Source of the DNA: JAYUJH01 sp043765375
Lineage (GTDB): Bacteria; Pseudomonadota; Alphaproteobacteria; Rickettsiales; UBA998
NCBI GenBank assembly: GCA_043765375.1
Contig: JAYUJH010000017.1
Location: 127,439 to 191,438, forward strand
Length of the DNA stretch: 64,000 nt
Direction of reading: 5' to 3'
Part shown: one piece after another, positions 61,062 through 64,000 of the stretch
How the letters are laid out: each line of letters begins with the position of its first letter
Position numbering within the stretch: the stretch's first letter is position 1
Notes under the pieces: generated by a model
The model's input: the letters and a program-made list of their open reading frames with translations, nothing else
Told to the model about the DNA's origin: nothing
The model's database searches: none
Program-made: the position numbers and the translations under genes

Positions 61062-61168
61062 TGAGATAACTTATTGAATTATATTACAAAAATCAACTTG
61101 CATTTCATGAATAATTAAACTATTGATTGAGATCAGTTGTTATAAACAATAGTTAAAAGGATTTTTTT

Positions 61169-62035
61169 ATGGATTTTAAGAACGGATATAGCGAAAAATA
61201 TTATTTATTGCGTTGCAAGGACGTAAGAACAGCAGTTGAAAATGGCTTTTTCAAAAATGGATTTGAGCATTTTAGCAAGTTTGGAAGTAAAGAAGGCAGG
61301 GACGGCGGTGAGGTGTTTAACTCAGAATATTATCTCAAATCCAACCCCGACGTGGCTGGTGCAGTTGGTGCGGGCGCATTTAGTGCGTTTGAGCATTTTC
61401 TTAAATATGGCTCGTCAGAGGGTAGAACACCTTTCGCTGAATATAATCCATCATTATATTTAGCAAAAAATCTTGATGTCGCAGCAGCCGTTGCCAATGG
61501 TAGCGTCAAAAGTGCGTGGGAACATTTCACCAATTACGGTGAGGCAGAAGGCAGGCAGGGGTTTAACAAAATACCAGTGACTTATGGCACGAAGGGTGGT
61601 GATTTTATTAATGAGTCAGTTGCAAATAAAGGAGGTCTTATACTTGGTGATTCTGGCAATGATTTTATTAACATTAGTGTTATAGATCTTGGCTTTTATA
61701 GATTTGCCTTGCCAGTTAGCAGTAAAATATATGGTAATCAAGGTGCTGATACATTTAGCTTTAACACTAATGTTAATGCTAATGAAACTATCTTAGGACA
61801 TAATGGTAATTATAATACAGCAATTATGGATTACTCCCAAATTGAAGGCGATAAAATCCGTATAAGTAGCAATATTGCTAACAACTTTAGCGATATATTG
61901 TCTGTCATGAATCAGAATGCTAAGGGCGAGGCAACATTTAATATTGGTGGCGTAGCGAATAATTCATATGACGTAATCACGCTTGAAGGTGTTTCAGCAT
62001 CGCAGGTGAATGCCGCAATGTTTGAGTTTGTATAA
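61169..62035 (+). CDS. RTX-like secreted protein with N-terminal tandem repeats
   Basis: 288 residues. Residues ~7-130 contain three ~42-44-residue repeats, each with a (E/S)-YYL-x3-(N/P)-DV-x-x-AV core and an EHF-x-KYGS-x-EGR end (KYYLLRCKDVRTAVENG, EYYLKSNPDVAGAVGAG, SLYLAKNLDVAAAVANG). The C-terminal half has RTX/beta-roll-like signs (GDSGNDFIN, YGNQGADTFSFN, MDYSQIEGDKIRIS) and ends in FEFV like type I secretion substrates. No N-terminal signal peptide. It is likely exported by a type I ABC system not in the window. A terminator follows. Confidence 0.78.
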   Translation: MDFKNGYSEKYYLLRCKDVRTAVENGFFKNGFEHFSKFGSKEGRDGGEVFNSEYYLKSNPDVAGAVGAGAFSAFEHFLKYGSSEGRTPFAEYNPSLYLAKNLDVAAAVANGSVKSAWEHFTNYGEAEGRQGFNKIPVTYGTKGGDFINESVANKGGLILGDSGNDFINISVIDLGFYRFALPVSSKIYGNQGADTFSFNTNVNANETILGHNGNYNTAIMDYSQIEGDKIRISSNIANNFSDILSVMNQNAKGEATFNIGGVANNSYDVITLEGVSASQVNAAMFEFV

Positions 62036-62108
62036 AACCAAATATTACAAAATGTTTTAATTAAACTGCTATTAAATCAAGCAATTGTAAAATCTACATA
62101 AATAAAGT

Positions 62109-62152
62109 GCAAGTGCGACCTTGAAATATTTCGGGTTGCACTTGCTTTTTTT
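62109..62152 (+). terminator. Terminator after the RTX-like gene
   Basis: GCAAGTGCGACC (62109-62120) pairs with GGTTGCACTTGC (62134-62145) with one G-T, followed by seven T (62146-62152). Confidence 0.8.
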
Positions 62153-62172
62153 GTGTATAAATAGTTGCAATT

Positions 62173-63240
62173 ATGTGGCAATCTAATCTTGAACATCACC
62201 TCAATTCTCGCAATAATAATCTATGATTAATTCGTTTGATAGCGGCGATTGCCGTTATTTACGGACATTGCTACCCGCTCACTAACATATTAAAGCCACG
62301 CAGCCATATTGCTGACCCAATATTCACGTCAATAATTGAATATATGGGATTTCATAAAGGAATGTCGGGGCTCGCCGTTTGTATGTTCTTTTTTGTAAGT
62401 GGGTTGCTGATTGCCAAATCATGCGCCACCCAACCATGGAGGCGGTTCTGGGCGGCTCGCATTTTGCGGATTTACCCCGCATTATGGGTTAATCTCATAT
62501 TTTGTGTGTTGGTTGGAGCGATGGTTAGCACGCTCGGAGCATCTGAGTTTTTGTTGCACCCTGATATTCGCAAGTTTATGTTATATGACGGAACGTTGTT
62601 GCACGCATATTTTGTGCTGCCTAATGTATTCACGCATCTGCCATGGAATGGAATAAATGGTTCACTTTGGACTTTGTCTGAAGAATTGCGTATGTATATT
62701 GCTTGTTTTGCAATTGGGTTGGTTGGAATATTGCGAAATAAATTGCTATTTAACATGCTTTGCTTGGCTATATCCCTGTGTTACCTCGCACTTGGGGAAT
62801 TGCCTAATATTTACGGTGCAACCAAAATACATCTGTTGCTTTATTTTATGCTTGGCATGGCGTGCTATGTTAATGCGGCGCATATTCGCTTGCAATGGGT
62901 GATGTTGGCGGGGCTGATGCTGGCGTTAATTCCGATTTATATATGGTTGCCACGAACTTGTTATGATTTGGGTTTCGCCGTTGCGCTTGGTTATTTTGTG
63001 TTGCTGCTAGCTTATAAAAAACATGTGAACCGCCTTGATTTTAGCAATGTTGGTGATTTTTCCTATGGCGTGTATTTATATGGATATCCGATACAGCAAT
63101 TAATTATATGGTGGCATGATTGCGTGATAAACCCATTATGGCTATTTGCGTTGACGATGGCCGCAATTGCACCGATTGCGGGTGCATCATGGTTTGCGGT
63201 GGAGCGTCCTGCATTGAGATTGCTTAAAAAAGTCAAGTAA
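62173..63240 (+). pseudogene. Acyltransferase 3 family protein with in-frame TGA near the N-terminus
   Basis: Open from a TTG at 62236, the product has the Acyl_transf_3 pattern: AAIAVIYGHCYPLT, GMSGLAVCMFFFVSGLLIAK, WAARILRIYPALWVNLIFC and about ten TM helices. Homologues begin N-N-x-D-L-I-R-L-I-A-A, and the missing part is encoded just upstream in the same frame: ATG at 62173 (MWQSNLEHHLNSRNNNL) is followed at 62224 by TGA and then L-I-R-L-I-A-A. So either a nonsense codon has split the gene, or translation starts at a weak TTG 12 bases downstream, removing only a few residues. TGA is used as a stop in other genes of the window (e.g. cheB, 15945), so recoding is unlikely. Acyl transfer to surface glycans is the family role. 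Confidence 0.7.
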
Positions 63241-63621
63241 TGTATTTTGTCAAGCCATTGTTTTGCAATGATTTTTTGATAAAATGTTGGGGGGAGTGCA
63301 TTTTGTGGTTGACCTTTGCTTGGCTAGGGGGTATATGTTCACTCCCGCAGTGATGAACTGCAAAGCACTTTCTCAGTTAGAGCAAAATGTTGATGTTAAA
63401 AAATGTAAAAAAATACTTAGGTACGGATGGTAAATGCCAAAAAGACGCATTTATCGTCGTACCAGAACACAAAAATCCCGTTAATTTAATATTAACAATT
63501 TGAGTAGTTATGTAAGATGGATGTAAATCCAATGAGAATTGGTCTTGAATTGCATGACGTGTAAATGCGTAATTTCGAAAAATAAAATGACTTTGAGTAT
63601 TCAAAGCAGGATTAAGTTTCA
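63241..63621 (+). promoter_or_regulatory. rRNA leader and candidate rrn promoter
   Basis: This gap precedes 16S. A weak sigma-70-like promoter TTGATG (63390-63395), 18-bp spacer, TACTTA (63414-63419) lies at its centre, immediately followed by an imperfect hairpin, GGTACGGATGG...CGTCGTACC (63420-63463). The rest shows no gene or recognisable antitermination boxA. Confidence 0.4.

Positions 63622-64000
<379 letters not shown>

Noticed and set aside
62224..62226. UGA recoded as an amino acid
   Set aside because: TGA ends other intact genes of the window, such as cheB and the 15432 gene, so general recoding is excluded.

Overview
The window is an AT-rich bacterial chromosome segment that reads as Alphaproteobacteria. 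The evidence is the groES-groEL pair, the envC-ctpA-divergent polysaccharide deacetylase-rppH operon order, the hup/tRNA-Val pairing, a zapA preceded by a coiled-coil gene, an alphaproteobacterial-style chemotaxis operon, and small conserved alphaproteobacterial proteins (HIG1-like twin transmembrane, DUF6111-like). It begins inside a mannose-type PTS EIIA gene and ends inside a 16S rRNA gene. That 16S starts with an alphaproteobacterial-looking 5' end, but its remaining ~350 nt look like Xanthomonadaceae, so the last few hundred bases may be an assembly chimera.

Layout. 0-9.5 kb: PTS EIIA, a glycine-rich hypothetical, ribD, a solitary HEPN/Abi-like protein, a GH68-like fructosidase coupled to mscL, a divergent sucrose-phosphate-synthase-like GT4, and a large hypothetical. 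9.6-13.8 kb: dnaE, carrying a ~210-codon in-frame cassette with a DUF559 endonuclease domain between direct repeats. 14-20.5 kb: a peptidoglycan-binding-domain hypothetical, zapA with an upstream partner, a CysN-CysC fusion, a CBS protein and small genes. 20.7-32.1 kb: a chemotaxis operon on the minus strand (STAS, cheY, cheA, cheW, a PAS-rich receptor, cheR, cheD, cheB, and a receptor-like protein with a CheZ-like DxxxQ motif). 32.2-38.1 kb: rppH, deacetylase-like, ctpA, envC, serS. 38.3-45.5 kb: photolyase, hypotheticals, mraY, a second PG-binding-like protein, tRNA-Val, hup. 45.7-55.2 kb: mreB, GH114-like protein, hemE, lipoprotein, hemH, DUF2335, DUF6111-like, cca/pcnB, family-5 UDG, and a PIN toxin-antitoxin pair. 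55.3-64 kb: groESL, MAPEG, asd, Fic, xthA, an RTX-like secreted protein, an acyltransferase with an in-frame stop near its N-terminus, and the 16S start.

The main theme is repeats that tolerate or enter genes. One GC-rich palindromic family sits in frame in dnaE, cheA and serS and also between genes. A second family of 'taccagc/gctggta' palindromes lies only between genes. A MITE-like family occurs as three copies of different length. Short in-frame tandem repeats (often near 15 bp) recur in linkers of about nine proteins. The dnaE cassette, an endonuclease domain flanked by direct copies of the palindromic repeat inside the replicative polymerase gene, is the most novel-looking object. Housekeeping genes (haem, lysine/threonine precursor, riboflavin, cell wall, tRNA maturation, RNA 5'-end processing) otherwise look intact.
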